64,000 nt of DNA from Culex pipiens pallens (GCF_016801865.2 NC_068938.1:111352141-111416140), one strand, 5' to 3'; numbered from the stretch's first letter, positions 1 through 12,642 are shown. Program-made: numbers and translations. Notes: generated by a model from the sequence alone, not told the origin.

Positions 1-238
1 AATTTCATAATATGGTACCTGACTAAAAACAGCAAATAAATCGTGCAATGTTAAAAAATGTAGAAATCTAATATTGAGAATAATACTGTAGAAAAGGTTA
101 AAGAGTGGCCTAAAAAGTATCTTGAAATAGTGAGATCGGCAGGAAAGTTGACATATGATTTTAATTAACTAATTATCACAGAAGTTGTCATAGGTTTCCT
201 ATGCAGATAGGACCTTTTGCAAATTTAATATAGAATAT
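1..238. other. AT-rich sequence, nothing recognised
   Basis: AT-rich sequence with no open frame, repeat or RNA signature that I can support. Confidence 0.5.
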
Positions 239-248
239 AATTTGTTCA

Positions 249-647
249 GTGCGTGGCCGAAAGGTTACGCTGTCCGCTTTGTAAGCGGACGATTCTGGGT
301 TCGATTCCCATCTGCTCCAACCTTCCATCGGATGAGGAAGTAAAATGTCGGTCCCGACCTTGGTTGTTAGGCCGTTAAGTCATTCCAGGTGTAGGAGTCG
401 TCTCCATACCATAAGTACAACACACCAAACCAAGCCTACTCCGGTGGAATCGCTGGCGGCGGTTGGACTCGCAATCCAAAGGTCGTCAGTTCAAACACTG
501 GGGTGGAAGGTTCCTTGGAGTAGAAAGAGGTTTGGGTGCTCTCCCCATTCAAGCCTTCGGACTCCTAGGTTCGAGCAGAAACTTGCAATAGAGACCACAA
601 AAGACCCGGGGGTCGTTAGTGTGGATGGTTTGATTTTTTTTTTTTTG
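249..647 (+). mobile_element. tRNA-derived composite SINE, full length
   Basis: A tRNA-like head at about 251-320 has A-box and B-box sequence (GGTTCGATTCC) and an anticodon-like loop TTTGTAA. A second tRNA-like module follows at about 440-510 (loop CTCGCAA). The element ends in a T-rich tail. It is flanked by a perfect 10-bp target duplication, AATTTGTTCA, at 239-248 and 648-657, which fixes both ends and shows retroposition. Related copies lie at 41884-42222 (minus), 61974-62384 (plus) and, more divergent, 43701-44198. The 117-residue open frame running through it is fortuitous. Transcription would be by RNA polymerase III from the internal promoter, with mobilisation by a LINE that is not visible here. 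Confidence 0.9.
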
Positions 648-657
648 AATTTGTTCA

Positions 658-3295
658 ATCATCCGACTCTCCAGATATTTTGGAATCGTTTGTCATAGCT
701 TTCAGTCCTATTTATTTGTATTGTCTACGTTGAAAAATCTACGAAAAGCGCTGATGCAGTTTAAACAACCGCTGGTCCTGTGAAAAAAATAACTCAACCA
801 GTGTATTTTCCCAGAAACCAACAGAAAAATCTTCTGGTTTATTTTGGCGAAAGCGACTCCCGCCGAAAAAAAAGCTGATTCTTGCGAAACTGATCCCACA
901 ACCAGCGAAAAATTTACTAAACCAGCAGATTGGTTAAATTTGACCGGCTTCCAAACCAGTGAAAATAAAACATCGATTCCAGGAAATTTTTCAGCATGCT
1001 GAGAAAATAGCGACTTTTTTCGCTAATTTAGCGAACTTTTTCGCATTTGGATCCCGTTTCCGTGTAGTACACCCAACTGGCAGTCGCATGATTGTGATGC
1101 ATGGCGGCATGAAAGTATATCAGAATCTGCATGAAATCTGTCCTCATGCATTTTTTGCGATATAGGAGTATGACATTTTTGCCCGTTACCGATAATTATC
1201 GACATTACCGACGACTTTTTGGTTGTATTTCACAAAAAAAAAACACTTAGCAAAACGAGGATTGAACCACCAACTTCTTGGTAATTGATCCGACACGCTA
1301 CCACCGCGCCATGGACGCTTCTTGAAAAGAGAGTGAAAGAGCACCAACATATGCTTCTCTTTGGAGTGTTGCTTGGGGACGGGCCAGCTTTATATGTGTT
1401 GGTGAGAACTGCAGATCGCTGAAATTTTTACACGCGGGCAAAAATGATCTACGGGCTTGCTGCAAAAAATGTTATAAAATATGACATTTTCTGCAGCAAA
1501 TCCAATGTTGCAGATTTTGAGATATATTTTTCCTTTGGGTGTATGAACATCTGAACTATACAATACGTTTCCAGTCATACAGTAGAATGGAACTGTGTTT
1601 CCGATGGGAAGATAAATGATGGTAGAACAACACGAAGGACTCTTCATGCTCGTATGGAGAATATTGTCGCACGGATGAAGCGATACTCACGCTGGTAATA
1701 GGATCAATAAGTTGCCAGAAGTAGCACCGGTACTGTAAGATAAATGTATCGACTAATTAGCAGATAACAGTCTGCTGGTTTCCGAAGGAGCTCTCTAGAA
1801 CTAAGACAACAAACGACTGTGTTGTCTGTGGCACAATGGGATTGTGTATGATTTTCATTACGCCTGTTAGTGGAATTCCTAATACTATTTGATTTGGGTT
1901 TGCACCTAATGATTTCGAATGAAATGCTTCACCCTCCTCAAGAAATCTGTTGCTTCTTTACTCCACAAAGAACCTGGAACGCCAAACCCAGTTCATGCTT
2001 TATCTATTTGTCTTCATGATGATAAGTGAAATGCGTTTCGTTCGCAGACGAGTTTTATTAAATCAGACAAATTGATTCATGTAATCAGAGATAGATTATT
2101 CAACGGGAAAAGTTGGTGCTTTTCACGAGAACCAACAGCAGCCGCCGAAAGTACACAAAACCAACCGTCAGGATCAGCGTCTAACGAACAGTCACAGACA
2201 AATAGAAATGTCTTACTTTCATATTTTTTAAACCACCGCTATGATTCAAACCACGCAAGGATAAAAGCATTTCATGTCTGTTGATCTGTGGAGCAACGAC
2301 ACGGTAGCGGATAGATTGGAGCAACAGTCCCGGAATGACGGAGCAAGGATTTGCATTCCGTCAGCTTCCCCCCTCGGGCAGACAAATTTCATTTATTACT
2401 GGAAGTGAATCCATGCTGGCTCATGGATTTTCTTTTCGTCGCGTTGCAACCCGGAAAGATGCTCCTTCTTCCCAGAATGACGGTGGCCCCTGAGACGGCT
2501 CTGTCTGCGGCCAGCAGCAGCAGTGTGTAAACACAAAGTTACGGAAAATGTTCCGTAATTCAATAATGAAGCAGTTTCTGCAACGGTGAACGAAAGTGTT
2601 CGAAGCGTTCATCTCTAAGGTGTTTTAAAATAAAATAGTTTTCTGAATATTTAAACAACGCGACTTTTTCTTTGTTAAAACGCTGCCATTTAGCTGATTT
2701 CAATCAACGGTTAATTCATCTAACGAAGTATTCAAATTTGTCGAAATAATCGATTTTGACAGTGATTGGACCCCCCACAGAGTTCGCTGGCTAGCACGAA
2801 ACAACTGAGTTTGCGAAATAATTTTAGCATAATTGATTTAGGTTGTGCGCTCTCACCGGCAGTGCAGTGAGGCGAAATTTTCAATGCTAATGGCGTTTTA
2901 ATAGAAACAACTCGCTCAAACTCCAGTCTCCAGCAGCTGGATGCTTGAGCTGATGCTGGTCTGAGCAGAGAACACCACCCCACCTCCCTGCTGTGCTGGT
3001 TTTTCAGGAAACTCTGGCGGCTATCTGTCTTATTCCAGCTTGTTGCTGCCGCCCAACTATACGCGAGCGCGTCGTAATTATATGGAAATTAGATTTGAAT
3101 TATAATAAACAGCTCTATGATAATCTAATTAACCCAAACATGAAACGTGAAAACCGCTTGGCTCGACAAATTCGCAACATGAAAGATGGTTTGGCGAGTG
3201 TTGGGTGTAATTTTGTTGATTTTGTTTGAAGATTTGGACTTGAGAGCTGGGCTTTAGTGTAACTCGTTATCATGTCATAACAAGGCTTAAGCTAA
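658..3295. other. Low-repeat sequence, no gene recognised
   Basis: About 2.6 kb with only short open frames and no recognisable protein, apart from the tRNA-like fragment at 1251-1320. Parts, such as 2400-3070, are less AT-rich than the surroundings. It could be intron or intergenic sequence. Confidence 0.45.
1251..1320 (-). repeat. tRNA-like pseudogene or SINE head
   Basis: Read on the minus strand this has an A-box-like stretch (TGGCGCGGTGGTAGCG) and a B-box-like stretch (GGTTCAATCC) at tRNA spacing. The acceptor stem does not pair convincingly, so a decayed SINE head or tRNA pseudogene is more likely than a working tRNA. Confidence 0.55.
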
Positions 3296-3300
3296 CATTG

Positions 3301-4887
3301 CACAGTGGTCCAGATCGCAAAATTAAGTGGAAAATGGATTTTCCGAAAAATGGTTAAGTTTTGGAGCTTTGGTGTCTTCAGAAGAGTTGTTGCATATGGA
3401 AAGGGGCAACTTTTGGTTTGGTTGAAAATTAGGGTGGTTCACGATTAGGGTGATTTTGGAAATCTAACTTTACAGGAATATTTTTGGGAATTTTTTCGTC
3501 TTCTAGAAAGTTGATAGGCTTGCCAATCCAAGCAACTTTGTCGAAGACACCAAAATTTTATATCGTAATCTACGCCTTCTACGACCAAATTTATAGAAAG
3601 CATCTGAGCAAACCTTCGAAAATCAGTTTTTTTAACGTGACAATTCAGGGTTAAGTTTTAGAGAAAAGTGGTATTCGGGGCACTTTTAGAGCTCTAAAAA
3701 ACAAACATTTTTATTATTTGACAAGTCAATTTGGACATAAGGGTCAAAAGTTACAGCGATTTTAAGGTAAAAAAGATGCAAATTTAAAACTTGAATATCT
3801 CAAAAAGGCGCAAGCCAAATTTTAAGCACTAGGTTGCATTTGAAAGAGGAGATCCAGCACTACAAACGCTGAAAAAATCTCAGAGGTGTTTTTCTTTAAT
3901 CTCGAGATATCTTCATTTGAAAAAGACTAATTTTCAAGGGAAAACCTTATGGGACCACCCTAACGAATTTCGAAAATTTTCCAAATATATGTTTTTACAT
4001 GTAATTTTGCCCGCTGAATCTGAATCTGCCCTCAGAATTGACCCAAAGGGTCGAAAAATCGATTTTTGGTCATATTTTGAGTTTAAATGATAATTTTACA
4101 TGGAAACCCAAAATATGACCATAAATCGATTTTTCGACACTTTGGGTCAATTCTGAGGGCAGATTCAGATTCAGCGGGCAAAATTACATGTAAAAACATA
4201 TATTTGGAAAATTTTCGAAATTCGTTAGGGTGGTCCCATAAGGTTTTCCCTTGAAAATTAGTCTTTTTCAAATGAAGATATCTCGAGATTAAAGAAAAAC
4301 ACCTCTGAGATTTTTTCAGCGTTTGTAGTGCTGGATCTCCTCTTTCAAATGCAACCTAGTGCTTAAAATTTGGCTTGCGCCTTTTTGAGATATTCAAGTT
4401 TTAAATTTGCATCTTTTTTACCTTAAAATCGCTGTAACTTTTGACCCTTATGTCCAAATTGACTTGTCAAATAATAAAAATGTTTGTTTTTTAGAGCTCT
4501 AAAAGTACCCCGAATACCACTTTTCTCTAAAACTTAACCCTGAATTGTCACGTTAAAAAAACTGATTTTCGAAGGTTTGCTCAGATGCTTTCTATAAATT
4601 TGGTCGTAGAAGGCGTAGATTACGAGATAAAATTTTGGTGTCTTCGACAAAGTTGCTTGGATTGGCAAGCCTATCAACTTTCTAGAAGACGAAAAAATTC
4701 CCAAAAATATTCCTGTAAAGTTAGATTTCCAAAATCACCCTAATCGTGAACCACCCTAATTTTCAACCAAACCAAAAGTTGCCCCTTTCCATATGCAACA
4801 ACTCTTCTGAAGACACCAAAGCTCCAAAACTTAACCATTTTTCGGAAAATCCATTTTCCACTTGATTTTGCGATCTGGACCACTGTG
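3301..4887. mobile_element. 1.59-kb foldback (long inverted repeat) element
   Basis: The left arm (3301 to about 4080) is repeated in reverse complement, with only a few differences, as the right arm (about 4109-4887). A loop of roughly 30 bases separates them. The ends are CACAGTGGTCCAG and CTGGACCACTGTG. A 5-bp direct repeat CATTG flanks the element (3296-3300 and 4888-4892), consistent with a target duplication. No transposase is encoded, so it would be non-autonomous. Similar terminal sequence recurs near 23985-24036. The 62-residue minus-strand frame here is part of the arm and not a gene. Confidence 0.9.
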
Positions 4888-4892
4888 CATTG

Positions 4893-5600
4893 AAATCTCA
4901 TTAAACTACCAACAAAAGTTAATTATTGTACTTGAATATACTTATTTATATTCTGAGCATTTTCCGACCACTGCTAATTCGGATATATTCATATTCATCA
5001 GTGACCTATTTTCAGCTCATTAGCATTATGGCAGTTGAACACAGCATACCAAAACCTTTTCGTTTAGGTTGTAATAGAGTAGAAAATTTAGTTAAAGTGA
5101 ACCACAATAGTTGCAATTCAAGCTTTACCAAAACAATTTACAGACTTTGAAAGCAAAAAGTTTAAAAAGTGTTTCCTATCTGATAAAAAAACATCTCCTA
5201 CATACAATAGTTAAATTGAATGGTTTAAAAAATGTCAAAATTTGCAAAGATTCATACAAAACAAATTATTCTTAAATTCGTGGTTATTTTAGCGATTTAA
5301 TTTTTGATTTGTAAATAAGGCCAATGCTAATTTTATTAAATATTTATGTCTTCCCTACCATTCATTTTTTTTCAGAAATTCTAGAAAAATGTGACCTCTT
5401 CAGTTTCTTTGACAAAAAAATATCGATTGCAATCCATTTTGAAAACATTGTATAACGTTTATTACTTCATTTGTAATCTAACAAGACACATGAGAGGGCA
5501 TTCATAAACGACGTGCACACTTTTTTCAGTCTCTAACCCCACCCTCTCTCGTGTGAACAATATTTTCGAGACAATCATCAATTTAAATTTGACTGCAATT
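4893..5600. other. AT-rich sequence, nothing recognised
   Basis: Contains one short AT-rich open frame with no recognisable protein character. No repeat of my own finding. Confidence 0.4.
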
Positions 5601-5781
5601 GGGACGCCCGTGTGGATCAATCGGACAGCGCACTGGACTCACAATCCAGAGGTTGCTGGTTCGAATACCGCGGCGGGCGCTCTAAAATTCTTTGTGAAAA
5701 TATGGGTATCCGACGCCGTCGCTCCGTGCCGTACTCAAACACTTAGGAGCCCAGGGTTGCGAAGTCCTTGTAGATAAAAAA
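5601..5781 (+). mobile_element. tRNA-derived SINE, short family
   Basis: A tRNA-like head at about 5606-5680 has D-arm-like TGTGGATCAATCGG, an anticodon arm with loop CTCACAA between CTGGA and TCCAG, and a GGTTCGAATACC B box. A short body follows, ending in an A-rich tail near 5775. The same head, including the run ATCCAGAGGTTGCTGGTT, is present on the minus strand at about 50265-50325. Not a functional tRNA because the acceptor stem is not maintained. Confidence 0.7.
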
Positions 5782-5789
5782 ACGTTACT

Positions 5790-7657
5790 TAATCCACCTT
5801 TAGGTGTTTGGTGCCTTCCTCACATTCATAAAGTCAATACATTCAGTAAAAATAGCAACATTCCCTTAACATGTTTAACAAATCAACTTTATTACTCATT
5901 TCTTTTGATAGGGTTCGCAGACCTTCAATTTTTCTGGCTCATCGGCAAGGTCTGATAAAAAAAAAACCTATCCAACGATAGTTCACATGGAAGATTCAGA
6001 CAATATTTTTATCACAATATCTGAGATCCGGCCTCCAAAAAGTATATAAATAACACTTAAGTGCCAATAACTTTTGATAGGGTTGTCAGATCCTTGATGT
6101 TTTAGGCTCATTTGAAAGGTCTTTCGATTATCTAACTAACGATGGGTCGCATGATGGACCCGGACATCATTTTTACTGAAATATCTGAGATCCGGCCTCC
6201 AAAAAGTGTATAAATAACACTTAAGTGCTGATAATAACTTTTGATAGGGTTGTCAGATCCTTGATGTTTTAGGCTCATTTGAAAGATCTTTCGATTATCT
6301 AACTAACGATGGGTCGCATGATGGACCTGGACATCATTTTTACTGAAATATCCGAGATCCGGCCTCCAAAAGTGTATAAATAACACTTAAGTGCTAATAA
6401 CTTTTGATAGGGTTGTCAGATCCTTGATGTTTTAGGCTCATATGAAAGGTCTTTCGATTATCTAACTAACGATGGGTCGCACGATGGACCCGGACATCAT
6501 TTTTACTAAAATATCTGAGATCCGGCCTCCAAAAGTGTATAAATAACACTTAAGTGCTAATAACTTTTGATAGGGTTGTCAGATCCTTGATGTTTTAGGC
6601 TCATATGAAAGGTCTTTCGATTATCTAACTAACGATGGGTCGCACGATGGACCCGGACATCATTTTTACTAAAATATCTGAGATCCGGCCTCCAAAAAGT
6701 GTATAAATAACACTTAAGTGCTGATAACTTTTGATAGGGTTGTCAGATCCTTGATGTTTTAGGCTCATATGAAAGGTCTTTCGATTATCTAACTAACGAT
6801 GGGTCGCACGATGGACCCGGACATCATTTTTACTAAAATATCTGAGAACCGGCCTCCAAAAAGTGTATAAATAACACTTAAGTGCTGATAACTTTTGATA
6901 GGGTTGTCAGATCCTTGATGTTTTAGGCTAATTTGAAAGGTCTTTCGATTATCTTACTAACGATGGGTCGCATGATGGACCCGGACATCATTTTTATTGA
7001 AATATCTGAGATCCGGCCTCCAAAAGTGTATAAATAACACTTAAGTGTTAATAACTTTTGATAGGGTTGTCAGATCCTTAATGTTTTAGGCTAATTTGAA
7101 AGGTCTTTCGATTATCTTACTAACGATGGGTCGCATGATGGACCCGGACATCATTTTTATTAAAATATCTGAGATCCGGCCTCCAAAAGTGTATAAATAA
7201 CACTTAAGTGCTAATAACTTTTGATAGGGTTGTCAGATCCTTGATGTTTTAGGCTCATTGGAAAGGTCTTTTTAATACCTTTCTGAAAATGTATATCATG
7301 ATAGGGTTTCTTGCAAAAACCACCCTTTTTAACAATCTTACGGACATACGCCAAAATCGTTTTTTAGCATAACTTTTGAAGTACTTAACTAAACTTGCTG
7401 ATTTTAAATAGAGACCTATGGGACCCCAAGACGGATCGAATGAGACTAATACGGTAAAAATCCGTTCATCCAGTCCGGAGATAATCGAGTGACAATTTTT
7501 TTGTCCACCCACCTACACACATCCACACAGACATTTGCTCAGAACATGATTCTGAGTCGATAGGTATACGTGAAGGTGGGTCTACGAGGTCGAATTAAAA
7601 AGTACATTTTTCGAGTGATTTTATAGCCTTTCCTCAGTAAGGTGAGGAAGGCAAAAA
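5790..7657. mobile_element. Non-autonomous TIR element with internal tandem repeats
   Basis: The ends carry inverted copies of a short motif: GCCTTCCTCAC near 5813-5823 and GTGAGGAAGGC at about 7642-7652. Between them lie about nine 163-167-bp tandem units and a non-repeated 3' section (about 7260-7650). The same 3' section reappears at 35200-35446 plus 37053-37203, so this is a dispersed family and not a local expansion. No transposase frame is visible. Superfamily is not assigned because the target duplication is unclear. Confidence 0.7.
5890..7260 (+). repeat. Tandem array of ~163-bp units (about 9 copies)
   Basis: The motif GGTTGTCAGATCCTTGATG begins at 6081, 6248, 6411, 6574, 6738, 6902, 7065 (last bases vary) and 7228, giving periods of 167, 163, 163, 164, 164, 163 and 163. 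A degenerate unit starts at about 5922. Units carry ATAAATAACACTTAAGTGC and GATGGGTCGCATGATGG. The second locus at 34.8 kb has only three units, so copy number varies between element copies. Confidence 0.93.
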
Positions 7658-8394
7658 AGGAGACACTAGTGGTTGGAACTAGCAATAGTGGCCGACAGCT
7701 ATAAAGTCAACTTCGTATTTTCGCAATTGGGACGCAGAATTCGAATTTCATGTTTGGAGTAAGAAAATTAAATAATATAAAAAATTTCGATGATTCGATT
7801 ATCTGAAGTCCCATACAAACCTTCGGATAATTGAATACAGACTGTATTAGCCAGAAAAAAAGATTTTTTGAAATTCCAAGTGAAATTCCATTAAATGTTT
7901 TACAGTGTAAATTGTATGATTGTATTCAACTATTCATAGAAAAGTACACTGAGGGCCTCGTGGCGCGGTGGTTAGCGGATTTGGCTGCCAATCCCTAAGT
8001 TGCTATGTACAAAAGTACTGAAAATTTAAAACGGATGAATTCATTTGTTTTTTTTTGAGTATTTATTGAACTCTAAAAAGCAATGACTAAAAAATCGTAT
8101 AGTTGTGTAAATTATTCGAAATTTGAATCAACTACTACTTGATTGAAAAATTGGGCTCATATTCCCATTTATTCTTGAGATTTTTAAAACAGGTTCACTA
8201 GAGATAAAAATATCTCAGAATACTTAGAAACCATCCATAAACCACGTAGATACTTTTTTGAAATCGAAGCCCCGCCTCCTAACCCACCCCCCCTTACCCC
8301 CTCGTGGACAATTTCCACCCAAAACAAATCTTTTTTTGTATGGGCCGTAGACAATCGCTAAACCCAGACCCCCCCCCCCCCCCCCCCACATTAT
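7658..8394. other. Mixed repeat fragments, no gene
   Basis: Holds GGCCGACAGCTATAAAG at about 7691 (shared with 50236-50253, minus), a small palindromic piece at about 7787-7845 related to 34466-34512, a truncated tRNA-like SINE head at about 7952-7998 (GTGGCGCGGTGGTTAGCGG) and a run of about 19 C at 8369-8387. No coding sequence. Confidence 0.6.
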
Positions 8395-10862
8395 CCATGT
8401 GGTTTGTAATGGTAAAGCAAAGTCACCACGGTGTGTTTTTTAGAACAAACTAATGATAAAAAATTCGATATGTCTGATATTTGGCACCATGAAAGAAGGG
8501 CTCTTTCCCGACATTTTGCGGGGTATACCGAAATATTTCGTCGGGGGTCCAGAGCAACTTTTTTTTTAAGTTTTTTTTTCGATTTTATGGGATGTTTGTT
8601 CAAAAAATTCACAGAAAATCGGTGCATTCATGTTGATATCACTCAAACTTCTTATGAATATGCCTTGGGGACTCTAACCAACTATATTTGACCAATATCT
8701 GACATCCAATAAAAAAAAATCGAACCAAATTTACCAGATCTCTAGCTTTCTTTGAAATTACCCCAATATCCAAGCTGGAAACCCCGATACGACCGAAAGT
8801 AAATCTTTTCTTTGTACAATTTGTCATGAAAATACAGCAACACATTGCCCGGATCCAAATTTGAGCATTAAACAATGCAAAACATAGATTATTTAATAAA
8901 TAAGCTGTTTATTACCCAATAGGTTCCGAAATAGTAGTTTATGCAACAAGTTGCAAAAAGAGGATTTTTTCAGCACGAGTCGTACATTTATCTAACGAGG
9001 TTCACCGAGTTAGATAAATACGACGAGTGATGAAAAATCAAGTTTTGCAACGAGTTCCATACAACATTTTTTGCAATTCCGAAAAACACCCTTTGGACAG
9101 AATTATAGGACAAATGTCCATGCATTGAGTCAATGAATCGTTCAACTCAAAAAAATGTTGAAAAGTATAACTTTTCCTAACAAGTGCTGAAAAGATCAAC
9201 TTTTCAGCATCCATTTCAGTGCTGAAAAGTTGAACTTTTCAGCATTTGTTTTGAAAAGGGTTACTATTCGATTCTGTTATTTTTGGTACAGAAAAGTAGG
9301 CTGTTTCGTCGTTCAAGAATGACAGGAAAAGTAAGTAGTTTCACGACGGAATTGCAAAAATTATTTTTTTAAATCTTCTGCCACATTACACCATTACATT
9401 TTAAAACATTTTAGAATCAATCACATTGTAGAGAACAGTTTTCTGAACAAGTTTCATAAAAAAGTATCAGTTCTGGTTCAATATTAGCAGAGATATGCCC
9501 AATTTCCTGAAATAAATAGTGCCTTTCTCCAAAATTTCTTAATTTAATTACCTTTTACATGATGGGCACTGCCTACTAAGATATTTTTATGATGATAATA
9601 TTTTGTTGAAACATAAAAATTATAACACGTTTTGACGAAATTCATGAAAATTATTCTATAGCATTCATTACAAAACTCAGTAGGCAGTGCCCATAAAGTG
9701 AAAGCTAATTAAATTAACAAATTTTGAAGAATGGCACAATTTATTTCAGGAAGTTGAGCATATCTCTGCTAATATTGAACCAAAATTGATACTTTTTTAT
9801 GAAACTTGTTCAGAAAACTGTTCTCTACAATGTGATTGATTCTAACATGTTTAAATTGCAATGGTGTAATGTGGCAGAGGACTGAAAAAATATTTTTTGC
9901 AATTCCGTCGTGTAACTACTTACTTTTCCTGTCATTCTTGAACGACGAAATAGCCTACTTTTCTGTACCAAAAATAAAAGAATCGAATAGCAACACTTTA
10001 AAAAAAAAATGCTGAAAATTTCTACTTTTCAGCACTGAAATGGGTGCTGAAAAGTTGAACTTTTCAGCACTGGTTTCGAAAAGTAACACTTTTCAACATT
10101 TTTTTTTTAAATTTAAACGATTTATTGACAAAATACATGAAAATTCGACTTAAAATTTCACTCAATGGGTGTTTTTCGAAATTGCAAAAAATGTTGTATG
10201 GAACTCGTTGCAAAAGTTGATTTTTTCAGAACTCGTCGTATTTATCCAACTCGGTAAACCTCGTTGGATAAATGTACGACTCGTGCTGAAAAAATCCTCT
10301 TTTTGCAACTTGTTGCATAAACTACTATTTCGGAACCTATTGGGTAATAAACAGCTTATTTATTAAATAATCTATGTTTTGCATTGTTTAATGCTCAAAT
10401 TTGGATCCGGGCAATGTGTTGCTGTAATTTCATGACAAAATTTTACAAAGAAAAGATTTACTTTCGGTCGTATCGGGGTTTCCAGCTTGGATATTGGGGT
10501 AATTTCAAAGAAAGCTAGAAATCTGATAAATTTGGTTCGAATTTTTTTATTGGAGGTAAGATATTGGTCAAATATAGTTGGTTAGAGTCCCCAAGGCATA
10601 TTCATAAGAAGTTTGAGTGATATCAACATGAATGCACCGATTTTCTGTGAATTTTTTGAACAAATATCCCATAAAATCGAAAAAAAATCTTCAAAAAAAA
10701 AAGTTGCTCTGGACCCCCCGACGAAATATTTCGGTATACCCCGCAAAATGTCGGGAAAGAGCCCATCTTTCACGGTGCCAAATATCAGACATACCGAATT
10801 TTTTATCATTGAGGTCTCGAAAAAATACAACGTGTCACATGAATCTATTACAACATGTTAAG
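8395..10862. mobile_element. 2.47-kb foldback element (giant imperfect palindrome)
   Basis: Sequence from 8395 to about 9577 recurs in reverse complement from about 9679 to 10862, around a centre near 9628. Matching landmarks are CTTTCCCGACATTTTGCGGG at about 8502 against its complement near 10738, TTTGGATCCGGGCAATG near 10398 against its complement near 8850, and GGGCACTGCCTACT against AGTAGGCAGTGCCC at the centre. The arms also contain short palindromes built on TGCTGAAAAGT and ACTTTTCAGCA. Four 77-86-residue frames lie in the arms; they mirror each other and are not genes. Fragments of the inner part occur at about 18955-19250 and 45040-45345. Confidence 0.88.
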
Positions 10863-11095
10863 CATAGTTTTCCAGAATTATTCATTTAGCATAATTAGAT
10901 TGAGAATAAAAACATGTTGAATTATTTTAAGAGAAGTTGGTCGAATGTTAACTAAACTCAACTTATCTAAAATTTTCATGGTACTAAAATTTCCTCGGTT
11001 TTCTCTCGGTGGAATCAAATTGCCGACTGGTTACCAGTAAATCATAAAGCAACTCTCTTCAAAATTCTTATCATTTATTTTGCGTTTAAATAGTA

Positions 11096-11723
11096 CCGTC
11101 AGTGGGGGTGACATTAGGTCTGGGGGATGAGATTGGGTCAAAGTGATTTTTTACGGATTTTTCCATTTCTCAGGTTCTTCTCAATGAAACTGGATTCTGT
11201 TAAAAGGGTTGTGTAGGAGACATCTTAAGATGACTTCGCTGAAAAAATCTCGTTCCTAGAACAAATTCTGTTATTTTAACAGCTGTCTAAAGTTGAGGTA
11301 CGTTTTTGGCCAAAAATTACCTCTCAAAAAATCATTTTTCTAATATTTTTGTTGGAATTGCTCGAAAACTACCCAAATGTTTGAAAATCTCCACTTCAAA
11401 CATTGTAGCATGTCAATACTATTCCCTCGAACAAGAAACACTGTTGGATGACTTGTTTTTACCATATCGTTGTATTTGAGCATCATTTTAGTTTCCTTTG
11501 ACCCAATGTCACCGCCTCTAAAGGGTGAGATTGGGTCAATTTTCAAACTATTGGCATTTAAGGTAGTGTTCATCGAAATCCATCATATTTTGGGAAAATG
11601 TTAGTAAACTATCTAAGAACAAATCTACTTTGAAAGATTTTCGATGTTATTTAAATTGTTTTTGTTATTAAGTAATGACGAGAGGTGTATCGTTTTTCGA
11701 CCGATAGTCACCCCCACTGACGA
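11096..11723. mobile_element. TA-flanked MITE, 628 bp
   Basis: Terminal inverted repeats CGTCAGTGGGGGTGAC and GTCACCCCCACTGACG are flanked by TA on both sides (11094-11095 and 11724-11725), as in Tc1/mariner-type insertions. The interior repeats a GGTGAGATTGGGTCAA-like motif (about 11132 and 11525). No transposase. Confidence 0.8.
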
Positions 11724-11725
11724 TA

Positions 11726-12621
11726 TTATACTTTTTTCAATCGATTGAAGATCAATTTTTATCTGTTCCAGCAACAAGTACTTAGTATCAACTTTCATTG
11801 GCCATCAGTCACTACTTCAACGAACAGTTAATTAGCCTCCCATTGCCCACAGGACATTTCGCCCCGCCATTTACGCTAATGGTTCCGATAAAAGACCCAT
11901 CAGTGGCACTGGCGTCCACCCGAAAACGCCACCGGCCCAAGCGATAATCACTGCTTTTATGAGTTGGATTTAATGAAGTTCGCAGTAAATTCATCAAAAA
12001 CTGTCACTCTCTCCCTCTCGGCTCGACGGTGGCACTTTCGACAGTCCCGGCCAGCCCGGAGTCCATTCCGAATTCCAACCGTTCGCTGGTCGTCCTCGTC
12101 GCGCCGTCGTCGTCCGAGGCCAGTTTCATTGCATTCGAAAAACATCATATTGAAAATTCCACCCACGTTCCTCTGGCGTTTGTGTAAACACAGCTTCACA
12201 GTGAATAGAGAGTCGGCGGCGGAACAGGCATGCGCCGCGGCCATGGCCAACTGAGGTGGCCTCGGGGCCGCCGGGCAGTATGGAAAAAAAATCACCGGCA
12301 CAAAGCGAAAACGCCGGAAAATTTTAATAATTCCGAATGAAATGATAAATTACAGCGAGAAACGCCCGGACTCCGGAATATGAACCAGCTTGGACAGACA
12401 CGACTATCGTTTCGTTTGCCGGTGTTGTACATCATCATCATCATCATCACATCGTTGTTGTTGGTTTGGTTTGGTTTGGAGAAATTTTCAGCATTTCACA
12501 ATTTTACATGCACAGCAGGTCCGGATGCGGAAGTTGCCGTTGTTCTGCTGCTGCAGATGACGTTGTTCGCGCCCCGAAAATGCCCGGTAGCAACATAAAA
12601 TTCCATTTGCATAGAAGCAAC
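11726..12621. other. GC-richer unique sequence, no gene recognised
   Basis: Noticeably richer in G and C than neighbouring DNA at about 11830-12260. Overlapping open frames of up to 114 residues on both strands are typical of GC-rich noncoding DNA. A (CAT)n run lies at about 12431-12449. A conserved intronic or regulatory segment is possible; I recognise no protein. Confidence 0.4.
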
Positions 12622-12642
12622 AATTGAGATTTTTCTACATGT

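Noticed and set aside
345..698. 117-residue open frame
   Set aside because: Lies within the SINE at 249-647; similar frames arise from its other copies.
5890..7260. CRISPR or coding tandem repeat
   Set aside because: Units are ~163 bp, contiguous, non-coding and inside a transposon.
8391..8875. Open frames of 78-86 residues, mirrored at 10582-10889
   Set aside because: Products of the foldback arms; the same sequence appears inverted and no motif is present.
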